Assembly: GCA_020639075.1 (NCBI GenBank)
Contig: JACKHI010000001.1
Span: forward strand, 806,001-870,000
Origin: Phycisphaerales bacterium
GTDB taxonomy: Bacteria > Planctomycetota > Phycisphaerae > UBA1845 > UTPLA1
Direction: 5' to 3'
DNA length: 64,000 bases
How positions within the stretch are numbered: position 1 is the first letter of the stretch; the number at the start of each line of letters is the position of its first letter. The notes under the pieces were generated by a model. The model saw only the letters and a program-made list of their open reading frames with translations. It searched no databases and was not told where the DNA came from. Shown piece by piece: positions 1 through 8,673 of this stretch. The translations under genes were made by a program, and so were the position numbers.

Positions 1-141
1 TTTGGGGTTCCTGCCTTGTCGTTTCCTTTCTCTGTTCGAACGAAGTCGTCGGAAGACTCTATGGCTTCGGAATCGGAAGATCCGAACGAAACCGGTTGAT
101 GCGGTAATGGCGCCCTCGAACATATGAAGCCGGGCCAGCGA

Positions 142-1116
142 CTACTCGAACGCCGATCGATCCATCGGCTTGAACGACATCCGCGCACTGACATCGGGAA
201 TATCGCGCGAGAGATCCTCGAAGTTGGCCTTGATGGCATCGATGGACCCGAGTTCGACCTTCAACGTCTCGGCCGTCTGCTGGATGTGCTTGACGATGTT
301 GTCGAGCAGCTTCTGAACCAGCGCGTCGGGATTGCTGCTCAGCGTTTCGACGTGGGCGAACAGCAGCCCCACAGCCTCCATCTCGGAGCCGTTCAACGCG
401 ATGTCGGCAAGCGTCGCGGCCGCGGCGACGGCGGCGGCGAACTTGGAAGGCGCCTCATCCGCCGCCGACATCAGCGGATCGAAGTGATGCTGTCTGACTG
501 CGTCGATGATTTCCGTTTCGAGTTTCCAGTCCTGGAGAATCGCGGCCCCGACATCGGCGTGCGTCAATCCGAGTTCGCGCCGTTCGATTTCGTGAATCGG
601 CCGCGCGCCGGGCATTCGAAGTTGACGCAGCACACTCGCGTATCGTTGCGGAATGCCGAACGCCATGAGACCAATGCCGAAATCGCAGAGCAGGCCGGCC
701 GTGCTGGCGGCAGCTGCCAACCTGGGCAGAATGTCCTCACAGATATCGCGTGCCGCCACACTCGTCGCGAAAGCTGACTGCCAATACCGCGAAGTGTCGA
801 ATCCCTCGGGCTTCGTGCGGCCGAGACCGTCGACGACGTGCTGATTGATGACGGCGGCGCGAACGCGCTTCAGTCCGAGCCGCATACAGGCGTCGCCGAC
901 GTTGGAGGTCGGCGTGTTGAATCCGTACAACGCGCTGTTCGCTTCACGAAGCAGTTGAGCCGTCAGTCCGGAGTCGCGGCTGACGGCGCTGGCGACAATG
1001 CGAATGTCGCAATCGGAATCGCGCGTCAGCTCGAGGACTTTGAAGACCGTCTGGGACGGCGCCGGGATCTTCGGACTTGCGCGCACCTGGTCGATGATGG
1101 CCTGCGTTGAAGACAT
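142..1116 (-). CDS. HDOD domain regulatory protein
   Basis: A 324-residue soluble protein with no signal peptide or membrane segment. Residues about 15-215 read as an HDOD domain, a catalytically degenerate HD-phosphohydrolase relative found in bacterial signalling proteins that control motility, pili or stress. Visible blocks are SGLTAQLLREANSALYG near residue 50, AGLLCDFGIGLMAFG near 141 and the HADVGAAILQDW...HH stretch near 186-211. The start is an ATG. It is the last gene of the minus-strand pilus cluster, 81 bases after the TPR lipoprotein gene, so a role in regulating the pilus or surface behaviour is plausible but inferred. The C-terminal 100 residues are helical and unassigned. Confidence 0.8.
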   Translation of the reverse strand: MSSTQAIIDQVRASPKIPAPSQTVFKVLELTRDSDCDIRIVASAVSRDSGLTAQLLREANSALYGFNTPTSNVGDACMRLGLKRVRAAVINQHVVDGLGRTKPEGFDTSRYWQSAFATSVAARDICEDILPRLAAAASTAGLLCDFGIGLMAFGIPQRYASVLRQLRMPGARPIHEIERRELGLTHADVGAAILQDWKLETEIIDAVRQHHFDPLMSAADEAPSKFAAAVAAAATLADIALNGSEMEAVGLLFAHVETLSSNPDALVQKLLDNIVKHIQQTAETLKVELGSIDAIKANFEDLSRDIPDVSARMSFKPMDRSAFE

Positions 1117-1197
1117 ATCAGCATTGGATCATCGGCGCCGACAAATTGAAAGAGCGTTCCGCCCCCCTTTGCACTCCGGAACGCCCTTCATAATCTC

Positions 1198-1734
1198 TCA
1201 TAACGTATCGCCGCTTCGAGCGAGGTATGCCTTAATCTTCGGCTGGTCGGGACGCAGCTTGAGCGAATTCTCCCATGCGGCAATCGCCATCCGCTTCCAC
1301 GAAGGGCTCTTTTGCAGGTAATACAACTTCATGTAGCTGGTACCCAGATTGTGGTAACAATCAGCGTCGTTCGGCGTAATCCTGAGGATCTTGTTGTAAA
1401 TACCGATGGCCCGAAGCGGATCCCCGACACTCTCATAGCACGCCGCGAGATTGAAAAGCGATTCCGTCGAGTCCGGCCGCATGCGCGACGCTTCCTCGAA
1501 CGCCGCCATCGCCTCGGCATAGGATCTCTGCCGGGCGTACATCATTCCGGCGCGATACGCCTCGGCAAATCGAGACTGCTTCTGAGCAGGTGACAACTGC
1601 GACTCGTTCACGACGGCCGGCCGCGCCGAGATTCGGTTGTCGTTCATGTTCGAGCAGCCGCTCGACATCAACAACGCCGACGACAGCAGGCCGATCGCTA
1701 CGACTGGAATAGTCCCCTTGATGATATTCATCAT
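1198..1734 (-). CDS. TPR lipoprotein (MshN/PilF-like) of the pilus cluster
   Basis: A 178-residue exported lipoprotein. The N-terminus has a hydrophobic signal segment ending in LLMSSGC, a lipobox with the cysteine near residue 27. Residues about 55-165 form three tetratricopeptide repeats (EAYRAGMMYARQRSYAEAMAAFEEA, then SLFNLAACYESVGDPLRAIGIY, then CYHNLGTSYMKLYYLQKSP). Two adjacent ATG codons are possible starts. It lies 51 bases after the secretin gene on the same strand. TPR lipoproteins in this position (PilF/PilW, or MshN in MSHA pili) help assemble or stabilise the outer-membrane secretin; that function is inferred from position and architecture. Confidence 0.75.
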   Translation of the reverse strand: MMNIIKGTIPVVAIGLLSSALLMSSGCSNMNDNRISARPAVVNESQLSPAQKQSRFAEAYRAGMMYARQRSYAEAMAAFEEASRMRPDSTESLFNLAACYESVGDPLRAIGIYNKILRITPNDADCYHNLGTSYMKLYYLQKSPSWKRMAIAAWENSLKLRPDQPKIKAYLARSGDTL

Positions 1735-1785
1735 TATCCTCTCGCCACGTTCATCTCGGCGGCCGTTCTATTCAACCGAACGACG

Positions 1786-3597
1786 CTACTCTCGTTCGGC
1801 AGCCGCCGCGGTTCGGCGGATATCCTCGAGGCGCTTCTGCTTCGCCAGTTCGTGGATCCGCTTCGGGTCCTGTTCGCCGGCGATTCGCAGTCGTTCCTCG
1901 CGCGGCCGAGACGCCGGCGCCGCCTGGCGCTGGATTTTCTCGATGCCCTCGGGCGCCATCGGTTCGTATCCGCCGTCGAATCCGCGGAGCCCGGATGTTT
2001 CGGGCTCATTGATCGTGACCGGATCGCCGTACATCGGCTTCGGTTCCGCATATTCGCTGGGAATCTCGTGATGCAGCTGAACGTCCTGCAGGCGCTGGAT
2101 TTCCTTGAAATTCGGCTCGTAGGATTCGAACACTTCCCGATCCCGATCGCTGAGTATCGTCGCGCCTTCGACGTGCGCCGTCACGAAGACGATCAGATCG
2201 ATGCGCTCGCTCGTCGGGTTCTCCTGGCGGAACAAGGCGCTCAAGCCCGGCAGATCGCCCAGCCCCGGAACCTTGTTGACGTTGCGCGTCTTTCGATCGC
2301 TGATCAGACCGCCCAGGGCGATTGTCTCACCATCGCCCATGATCACGCGCGTGCTGAGTTCGCGCGTTCGAATGCGCGCGACACGGATGCCCGTCGTCCC
2401 GACGACGTCGTCGCCAAGGGCGCTCGTCACAGGGTGAATCATCATCGAGATCCTGCCGTCCAGCATGATCGTCGGCTGCACTTCAAGCTGTACGCCGACG
2501 GGGATGTACGTATCCAGCGACTCCGTGACGATTCCGAATTCCGAGACGTTCGATTCCAGCAAGGGATAACGCTCACCGACGAGGATGCTGGCGCTGTGGT
2601 TGTTGAATACGAGAAGTCGCGGATTCGCGAGCAGTCGAATCGCGTTGTCGCTCGAGTGAATCCGGAGCATTCCCATCAGGCGGGAGAAGTCGACCGTGCC
2701 GAGGGACAGCCCCACGCTCGAATTGGCAGTGCCGTTCGCCGTCCGTCTGATCTGATCGCCGGACGCGAAGCCGGCTTCCATGTGCAATGGCAGTTCATGG
2801 TTCAGCACGGGACCGTTGGCGAGAACGTTGATGTCCCAATCGATGCCGAGCTGCCGTTGCAGATCAGTGCTCATCTCGACGATGCGCGTTTCGATGAGCA
2901 CCTGCGGCGGCATCGTGTCCAGTACCGCCACGAGCTCCGCGATCCGATCGAGGTTCTCGGGGACGTCCGTCACGATTAGCCGGCGCGCGTTCTGCGCGTT
3001 CGCATTGGTCGTGACCGCGGCGCTATTCTGACCATTCTGGCCGGGCTGGTTCGCCGTCGTCTGTTGATTGACGGTACCCCTTCCGACTTCGCCTTCCAGC
3101 TGGCTGAGGCTCAGCGTGGTGTATCGATCGCCGCTGTTGTCGTTGTAGACCTCCATCTTGCCGTTCGGCGACAGCGCGTAGATCAGCGCATCGCGCACGC
3201 GGGCCGCATCGGCGGATCGAAGCGTGAAGACCCTCGTCTCAACGACCGGAGGCGGCAGCTCACTGAGCGGGATCTTCTCCGGCTTCTTTTTGACGCTGAC
3301 GATGCCGTCGGCGACCGTGTATTCGAGATCCGCGTTTCGCGCAATGGCTTCCAGGGCCGTTTCGATCGTCGCATTCGTCAGGTAGACAGAGACTTCGCCG
3401 TCGACCTCGGGGCCGATCGTCAGGTTCAACCCGCCGTGCTCGGCGACGAGTCGAAGCGCGTCGCGGACATTCGCCTTGGGGACGTTGAGCGTAATCCGCC
3501 CTTCCGGAGCGCCATCCGCGCGTCCCGCGACAAACGACGCCAGGATCAGCGTCATCGCCGCGAATCCGCGCACGTCATGCTTAGGGTATTTCTTCAT
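1786..3597 (-). CDS. Outer-membrane secretin (MshL/PilQ/GspD family)
   Basis: A 603-residue secretin, the ring through which a pilus or type II substrate crosses the outer membrane. A signal peptide spans about residues 1-29. An STN-type N0 domain follows (about 33-85), then a secretin N domain carrying LIVTDVPENLDRIAELVAVLD (about 205-230), then the secretin barrel (about 300-470) with RLLANPRLLVFNNHSASI and the family signature VPGLGDLPGLSALFR. The last 120 residues are a charged Arg/Glu-rich tail beyond the secretin core. The start ATG overlaps the end of the PilP-like gene by 17 bases, showing tight coupling. The single STN plus short N region resembles MshL more than full-length PilQ with AMIN domains. 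Confidence 0.93.
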   Translation of the reverse strand: MKKYPKHDVRGFAAMTLILASFVAGRADGAPEGRITLNVPKANVRDALRLVAEHGGLNLTIGPEVDGEVSVYLTNATIETALEAIARNADLEYTVADGIVSVKKKPEKIPLSELPPPVVETRVFTLRSADAARVRDALIYALSPNGKMEVYNDNSGDRYTTLSLSQLEGEVGRGTVNQQTTANQPGQNGQNSAAVTTNANAQNARRLIVTDVPENLDRIAELVAVLDTMPPQVLIETRIVEMSTDLQRQLGIDWDINVLANGPVLNHELPLHMEAGFASGDQIRRTANGTANSSVGLSLGTVDFSRLMGMLRIHSSDNAIRLLANPRLLVFNNHSASILVGERYPLLESNVSEFGIVTESLDTYIPVGVQLEVQPTIMLDGRISMMIHPVTSALGDDVVGTTGIRVARIRTRELSTRVIMGDGETIALGGLISDRKTRNVNKVPGLGDLPGLSALFRQENPTSERIDLIVFVTAHVEGATILSDRDREVFESYEPNFKEIQRLQDVQLHHEIPSEYAEPKPMYGDPVTINEPETSGLRGFDGGYEPMAPEGIEKIQRQAAPASRPREERLRIAGEQDPKRIHELAKQKRLEDIRRTAAAAERE

Positions 3598-4150
3598 CGC
3601 CGCCTTCGATCCTCGCTATTGTCGGCTCGGGTTTGCCGAGCGAATAGACATACGCCCATCCCTTGAACTCGAGCGTCATTGTGTTTCTGGTGATTCGTCG
3701 AACGACGAATCCCGCGGGCATCGCGTCGCCGACGCGATAGACAATACCGTTCACGACCACGATCCAATCGTCGTCCAACGCCGAGACGCCGACGATGTCG
3801 AGCGCGGGCGCCGGCGGTGCCTTCGCAAGCTCGACGTCGCGCTGCGGCGTCGTCGCGCCATTTGCCGTCGGCGCCGCCTCGAGTCCTTCGAACGGATCAC
3901 GTCCCCATGCACGTTCGGCCACGTTCGCCTGCAGTTCAAGCCGTCTCGCCAACGCTTCGGGCGACAGACCGCGGGCCGGCGCCGCGGGCGGCGCCGCCGG
4001 GGGTGCGACGGCGGCTTCGACGCTGATCGGCTGGGGCTGCGCCACGGCGGAAGACGGCAGGTACTTTACGCTGATGGCGTAGACGCGCCACACGAGCACA
4101 ACGCTGCCAAGCACGAGGACCGTCAGGACGCGTTTCTTTCGCTTGTCCAT
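3581..4150 (-). CDS. PilP/MshK-like pilus assembly protein
   Basis: A 189-residue protein with an N-terminal membrane anchor (about residues 8-24, after a basic MDKRKKR start), an Ala/Pro-rich linker, then the short motif WGRDPFEG that marks PilP/GspC-type proteins linking the inner-membrane platform to the secretin. The C-terminal domain (IVGVSALDDDWIVVVNGIVYRVGD onward) looks like the small beta-domain of this family. ATG at 4150 is chosen; a GTG one codon earlier is also possible. The ATG overlaps the stop of the PilO-like gene in a TGATG junction, so translation is probably coupled. Confidence 0.8.
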   Translation of the reverse strand: MDKRKKRVLTVLVLGSVVLVWRVYAISVKYLPSSAVAQPQPISVEAAVAPPAAPPAAPARGLSPEALARRLELQANVAERAWGRDPFEGLEAAPTANGATTPQRDVELAKAPPAPALDIVGVSALDDDWIVVVNGIVYRVGDAMPAGFVVRRITRNTMTLEFKGWAYVYSLGKPEPTIARIEGGDEEIP

Positions 4151-4719
4151 CACAGCCCCCCGATCGCCGCGACGGCTTCCGACGCATAGGCTTCGACCGT
4201 AATGTCCGCTCGCAGTTGGCCAGTCACGTGCTCGCCGCCTTCAGTTGCGGGAACGATGTTGAAGTCCACGACGCGCGCCGGGATGCGCTGTTGCCTGCAG
4301 CCGCCCATGTACGTCGCGATTCGCTGGTAGTCGCCCACGACTGTCACTTTGAAGAGCGGAAACCTGGCGCTGTTCATATCGCGCGGTCGCTGGGGCTGAA
4401 TCTCAACGATTTGGAGGCCGGCTCGCCGTGCCTCTTCACTCAACTGCGTCACGACGAGACCCAGTTTCATTGAGTCGCGCAGTCGTGATTGGAAGTCCAC
4501 GCGCATGCGCGAAACGCGCTCCAGTTCGCCCGCGTCGATGACGGCTGTCGGCGCTTCCTGGGCTGACACGTTGAGAGAGTCCGCGGCCAATCGCAGCGTG
4601 CGGATGTCGGCGCCGACGCGCGTCCCGCGCGCCAGCGCGTACACGGCCGCACCGATGACGAGGGCGATCGCAATCGCACAACCCGCCCATTCCCTGATAC
4701 TCGCTGAAAAACCGTTCAT
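4150..4719 (-). CDS. PilO/MshJ-like pilus assembly protein
   Basis: A 189-residue bitopic inner-membrane protein: a transmembrane helix at about residues 12-30 (AGCAIAIALVIGAAVYALA), a coiled-coil region to about residue 100, and a ferredoxin-like C-terminal domain. This is the PilO/GspM layout; PilO pairs with PilN in the alignment subcomplex under the secretin. The start ATG overlaps the stop of the PilM-PilN fusion by 4 bases (ATGA). Sequence conservation in this family is low, so the call rests on size, topology and position between PilN and PilP equivalents. Confidence 0.75.
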   Translation of the reverse strand: MNGFSASIREWAGCAIAIALVIGAAVYALARGTRVGADIRTLRLAADSLNVSAQEAPTAVIDAGELERVSRMRVDFQSRLRDSMKLGLVVTQLSEEARRAGLQIVEIQPQRPRDMNSARFPLFKVTVVGDYQRIATYMGGCRQQRIPARVVDFNIVPATEGGEHVTGQLRADITVEAYASEAVAAIGGL

Positions 4720-6392
4720 TGTTCCATCGCCGCCGGCGGCACGACGTACGCCAGCGAAACCTCCACGGATAGCGTCCCCTCGAAATTGCCTCGCTCGCTG
4801 TCGTTGCGACTCGAATTGACCAGATGAACGGCGCTCGCGAACGGGCTGCGCTCAAGCGCCGTCAGCGTGACTTCAACCGTCTCATCGTATGACTGGCCGT
4901 TTCGAGACCTGGCGACTTCGCCGTCAATGACCACACGCAATTCAGCTCCGTCGTTGCGCGTCGAAAGCCGCGTCACGCGAATCTCCTTCGGGAGAATCAG
5001 CGACAGCTCCTTGAAGAAACCGAGCCAGTTGGGCGTATGGCAGGCGAAATCGTCGAACTTCGCCTTGATGGCCGTGATCGCCGATCGCTCCTGTTGAAGT
5101 TGCGTATTCTTGTCGACCATCGACTGCACGCGGACCATTTCCATCTGCACCTGGCCCACGGCCTTGCTCAAATGGCCGCCGATCTGGTTGAAAAGAAACG
5201 CCACGCCGAGCGTCGCCGCCGCAACGATTGGTCCGGCCTTGGTCGTCGATGAACGAAACCTGGCGATGCGCCGCCGCTTGAATTCCTCTTCCGGCAGGAG
5301 ATTCGGCAAGTCCGAAATGAACCTGGCCGCAGAACTGGCCGATGCGAACGCCTCGACGTTGTGCCGACTTGCCGACGTGGATTTCGCCGTACGGCTCAGC
5401 CAGTCGGGAGATTCGACATCCATCTTAAGTCGATGGCCAAGCGAATCCGCCAGACCGGGCATGCTTGCGCCGATGCCGATGACCTGAAGTCTCGACACGT
5501 TGCCGCCGCCTTCTGTCGTCGCGGCGAACGTCAGCCACTGCGTGAGCTGTTGGGCGAATCGCTGAAGCGCCGGCTCCAGCAGCGGCAGCAGGTTCTTGCC
5601 TTTGAGATTGTGGATGCCCAGATCGGCGTCACGATCCGGCACGCCGGCTTGATCGCGAAGCGCGATCGCATCGGCCTCTTCCAGCTGATAGACGTCATCG
5701 CCGGCGATGATCGGCCGCATCAGCGCTTTCGTGAAATCGTCGAGACCGACGGGCAACTCAGTCGCCAGGCATGGTCCTTCCGTGCCGATCACAATGAGGG
5801 TCGAGTAAGATTGATCGATCTGCAGCGTCGCCCGTACGTCGTCGATCGGCGTCGTCTGTTCCGCCTCGCTCAATCGCGAGAGCGCGACGGCGGATGACGT
5901 CACACCGATGAGTTCCAGCCTCGTTTGCTGTGCAAATGCAACAGCCGCTTTCGAAACGCTCTTCTTGACGGCCGTGGCGCGGACCGACACCGTCGCATCG
6001 CCGGCGGCCTTGAGATCGCCTGATCGGCAGACATCGACGACGGCTTCGTTCAGCGGGAAATGCAATTGTTGCGAGAGCTTGAGCCGGACGGCCTGCGTCA
6101 ATGCCTTGCCTTCAAGGGCAGGCATATGGAAATAGTGGCAGCCGACTTCGCCGCCGCCGACCATGACGATCAGTCCGGCGTTGCGCCAGTCGCTGCGCTC
6201 GCGAATCGCGTCCGCCGCTGAATCCAGCGCGAGCTGATCGAGGAGTGACGATTCTTCGGAATTCGGATCCGTCGGAGCAATCGAACACATGTCGATGCAC
6301 TCGACGACGCCGTCGCCGCCGCAGCGAACGAAGTTCAGCCGCAACGATTCAGGTCTCGCTTCAACAATGATGAGTTGGCGTTCCTTCGACAT
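4716..6392 (-). CDS. PilM-PilN fusion (MshI/GspL-like)
   Basis: A 558-residue protein joining two alignment-complex components. Residues 1 to about 350 resemble the actin-like PilM domain (LIVMVGGGEVGCHYFHMPAL near 90-115; LQVIGIGASMPGLADSLG near 300). A membrane helix follows (about 375-400, PIVAAATLGVAFLFNQIGG), then a coiled coil and a PilN-like ferredoxin domain to the C-terminus. In type IVa pili these are two proteins, with PilM binding the N-terminal tail of PilN in the cytoplasm; GspL in type II secretion and MshI are similar one-chain or shortened versions. The gene precedes pilO and pilP equivalents with overlapping ends. Confidence 0.82.
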   Translation of the reverse strand: MSKERQLIIVEARPESLRLNFVRCGGDGVVECIDMCSIAPTDPNSEESSLLDQLALDSAADAIRERSDWRNAGLIVMVGGGEVGCHYFHMPALEGKALTQAVRLKLSQQLHFPLNEAVVDVCRSGDLKAAGDATVSVRATAVKKSVSKAAVAFAQQTRLELIGVTSSAVALSRLSEAEQTTPIDDVRATLQIDQSYSTLIVIGTEGPCLATELPVGLDDFTKALMRPIIAGDDVYQLEEADAIALRDQAGVPDRDADLGIHNLKGKNLLPLLEPALQRFAQQLTQWLTFAATTEGGGNVSRLQVIGIGASMPGLADSLGHRLKMDVESPDWLSRTAKSTSASRHNVEAFASASSAARFISDLPNLLPEEEFKRRRIARFRSSTTKAGPIVAAATLGVAFLFNQIGGHLSKAVGQVQMEMVRVQSMVDKNTQLQQERSAITAIKAKFDDFACHTPNWLGFFKELSLILPKEIRVTRLSTRNDGAELRVVIDGEVARSRNGQSYDETVEVTLTALERSPFASAVHLVNSSRNDSERGNFEGTLSVEVSLAYVVPPAAMEQ

Positions 6393-6455
6393 CCATGTCT
6401 CCGAAGCGCGTCTTGCGACACGATTTCTCTTCCCGCCGTCGCCGCCTGGCGTCGG

Positions 6456-6890
6456 CTATTCCGCACGAAACTCGAGGATTCGGCGGAAGCCCGACCAGGG
6501 AGCGACTGTGACGTCCGGCCGTCCCGTCGCCTGGTAAAGCGGCGGCGTCACGCTTGACTGCGTCACAAAAAACCGGGCAGTCGATAGCGCGGGATCATCC
6601 GCCGCGCTCCCGTTGTCTGATATCGTTCCGATGGCGCCGTCACTGTCGAAATCATTTGCGGGCGATGCATTCAGCTCGCGCATCGCCATTTCGACGCCGC
6701 TCTCCGCGGCATAAAATGCGCTCGTTCCGTAATAGTGCGACAGGGAGCTGATCGACGTCGCCGCTGAGAGCTGAAATAGCCAGAGAGCGTACGAGCCGAT
6801 AACCAAGAGCGCAGCGACAAAGGCGATAATTGCCACGCCGCGCCGCCGTCCGACGCCCCCTCGTCGAAGTTGCCGCGGATCACGGATCAC
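6456..6890 (-). CDS. MshP/PilX-like minor pilin
   Basis: A 144-residue protein that opens with a basic stretch ending RRRG, then a hydrophobic helix VAIIAFVAALLVIGSYALWL (about 19-38), then the block SAFYAAESGVEMAMRELN typical of MshP/PilX/GspK-type minor pilins. It lacks the usual Glu at position 5 of the mature pilin, which is also true of GspK-class proteins that cap the pseudopilus tip. The start is a GTG that overlaps the previous gene by 11 bases. It sits after the GspJ-like gene and before the PilM-N gene, as in MSHA loci (order O-P then I). Confidence 0.75.
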   Translation of the reverse strand: MIRDPRQLRRGGVGRRRGVAIIAFVAALLVIGSYALWLFQLSAATSISSLSHYYGTSAFYAAESGVEMAMRELNASPANDFDSDGAIGTISDNGSAADDPALSTARFFVTQSSVTPPLYQATGRPDVTVAPWSGFRRILEFRAE

Positions 6891-7446
6891 TCGTCACCTC
6901 ATCCAGAAACGCACGCAGATAAACGGATGTGCGAAGATCCAGCGCCTCGCCGCCGCGACTTACGCTGATCGCAATCGTGACGCGCCGAACGTCGGCCCGA
7001 TCGCCCGCGGACAACGGCAGCGTTCCAAGGGCGACGCCGCTCCGGTTGTAATACGTAAACGTCAGACTCGCCGTGTCCCGCAGCAGCGGATGCCAGCTGG
7101 AACCGGAGTCGTTCGACATTTCGATCGTCGAGCCGCTGAGCCGGAAACCAATCGAGTCGAACTCCAACGACGACACGTCGGCAGCGTCGATCTGTGCGTT
7201 TCCATTCAGGCAGGGCGTCGCCGCCAGCGGGCATTCGTCCTGCGGAATCTGGCGAACATAGTGAATCATCGTCTCCAGCGCCGCCCCCGCCGTGTCGACG
7301 AGTTCCGCCCGCGCCGCCGTCTCGGCCCGATTCCGTGAGGCGTTCAGTATCAACATCGCCGCGGCGCCGCTGATGATCGCACCGATCGTCATCGAAACGA
7401 CCAGCTCGATCAACGTAAAACCGCTTCGGCAACGTGCTCGCGCCAT
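6880..7446 (-). CDS. Minor prepilin, GspJ/MshO/PilW-like
   Basis: A 188-residue prepilin with a short leader MARARCRSG, then FTLIELVVSMTIGAIISGAA, the classic N-terminal cleavage and methylation motif with Glu5. ATG at 7446 is chosen because it gives a 9-residue leader; an upstream GTG at 7518 would give an unusually long 33-residue leader. Length and position fit a GspJ/MshO minor pilin. The body has a beta-rich C-terminus (SLTFYYNRSGVALGT-like strands and VRRVTIAISV). It overlaps the MshP-like gene downstream by 11 bases. Confidence 0.85.
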   Translation of the reverse strand: MARARCRSGFTLIELVVSMTIGAIISGAAAMLILNASRNRAETAARAELVDTAGAALETMIHYVRQIPQDECPLAATPCLNGNAQIDAADVSSLEFDSIGFRLSGSTIEMSNDSGSSWHPLLRDTASLTFTYYNRSGVALGTLPLSAGDRADVRRVTIAISVSRGGEALDLRTSVYLRAFLDEVTSDP

Positions 7447-7595
7447 GCGGTGACTCAATTGCACCGCAGCGCCGCGAGTTTGCGAAATCTTGGTCGTTGG
7501 ATCGAATCCGGCCGTCACGTCGTCGTGGTTCCCTTCGTTGCGCTAGCCAAAGGCACTGATGTTTGAGTGCATTTGGATTTCGCGACCTTACCTAT

Positions 7596-8045
7596 TCAGA
7601 AGTCCGCAAATACACGCTCGATCTCGATCGACGCGCCGTTTCCCGAGACCTCGACAGTCACGCGTTTGTATCCCTGATCGCTGCCGACGACGCTCAGCCC
7701 GGCGTCCACATACGTCACGCTCACGGCGCGATCGAACGCCGGAAACCCTGAAACGGGCGACTCAGCCGGGAAATTCGCCGTCGTGACGGCGTCATACCCG
7801 TCGGTCCCTCGGAATCGTCGGGCGATGATCTCTTCCATGCGTTCGACGGCGAGCATCGATGCAATCGACTGCTGATAGGGCTTGATCGACTGGTGCGACG
7901 CCTCGGCGTATGCGCTCATCAGGCTCGGCAAGGCGACGGAGAGGATCACGATCGCCGCGACCGTTTCAATGATGGTCGTCGAACGCCGCATGAACCTGCA
8001 TCTTGATCTGTCGCGCGTCGTCTTCATGCGATCCGCCCAATCCAT
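7596..8045 (-). CDS. Minor prepilin, GspI/MshD/PilV-like, with atypical leader
   Basis: A 149-residue prepilin-like protein. After a basic leader (…CRFMRRS) comes TTIIETVAAIVILSVALPSL, a type IV pilin helix with Glu at position 5. The residue before the predicted cleavage point is Ser, not the usual Gly. The C-terminal part (SVTYVDAGLSVVGSDQGYKR, VTVEVSGNGASIEIERVFADF) is beta-rich, as in GspI/PilV minor pilins. The ATG at 8045 lies 2 bases after the stop of the GspH-like gene, so the two are translationally linked. Several in-frame ATG codons exist within the leader, so the exact start is uncertain. Confidence 0.8.
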   Translation of the reverse strand: MDWADRMKTTRDRSRCRFMRRSTTIIETVAAIVILSVALPSLMSAYAEASHQSIKPYQQSIASMLAVERMEEIIARRFRGTDGYDAVTTANFPAESPVSGFPAFDRAVSVTYVDAGLSVVGSDQGYKRVTVEVSGNGASIEIERVFADF

Positions 8046-8047
8046 GC

Positions 8048-8581
8048 CTAAGGCGCCAGCAATTCCACCATGCCTGCAACAGGCTGTACGCGCACCGCCA
8101 GACCGCCCGTCAGTTGAACCTCGCCATACGTCGCTAGTGCGCTGCCGCCACCGTCGTAGGGAACGCCAAAATTATCGAATTCAATCTCGCTCGTGCCGTT
8201 GATCGATACGCTCGTGATCGACACGCCGGCAAATGGGCCGTCGCCGAACGCCACCGGCGACGTCGACTGATCCAATGGATGAGCGACGGCGATCCGCCCG
8301 CCCTTACCCGGGTTGTCGACATCCTCGACGTAGAGCGAATACTGATTTCCGCCGGAATCGATGCTGACCCACGTCCGCCGTCCCGAAGCAAGCGCCATTC
8401 GTTGCAGGTAGCGAATATCGCTCGCAAGTCGGGCGCCGGCGGCGCTGGAACGCATCTCGCCCATGTAGCTCATCGTCGGCCCGCCGACGAAAACGGCGAG
8501 GATCCCCAGAATGGAAATGACCGTCACCAACTCGATCAGCGTGTATGCGGATCGCGTTGGCGACGGGTGCTTCTCGTACAT
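8048..8581 (-). CDS. Minor prepilin, GspH/MshC-like
   Basis: A 177-residue prepilin with leader MYEKHPSPTRSA followed by YTLIELVTVISILGILAVFV. The helix and Glu5 are canonical, but the residue before cleavage is Ala and the first mature residue Tyr, not Gly-Phe. The body resembles GspH/FimT proteins: SSAAGARLASDIRYLQRMALASGRRTWVSI is their typical block. ATG at 8581 is chosen; a GTG three codons upstream (8590) is possible. It lies between the major pilin and the GspI-like gene, matching the MSHA order A-C-D. Confidence 0.85.
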   Translation of the reverse strand: MYEKHPSPTRSAYTLIELVTVISILGILAVFVGGPTMSYMGEMRSSAAGARLASDIRYLQRMALASGRRTWVSIDSGGNQYSLYVEDVDNPGKGGRIAVAHPLDQSTSPVAFGDGPFAGVSITSVSINGTSEIEFDNFGVPYDGGGSALATYGEVQLTGGLAVRVQPVAGMVELLAP

Positions 8582-8673
8582 GGTATTCACTGCGTGTGTT
8601 GTCGCCCGGCGGCGGCATCGTCAGCCGATACCTGCGCCGAGTGCGTGACGCATTCGAAGGACGCCCGCGTGTC

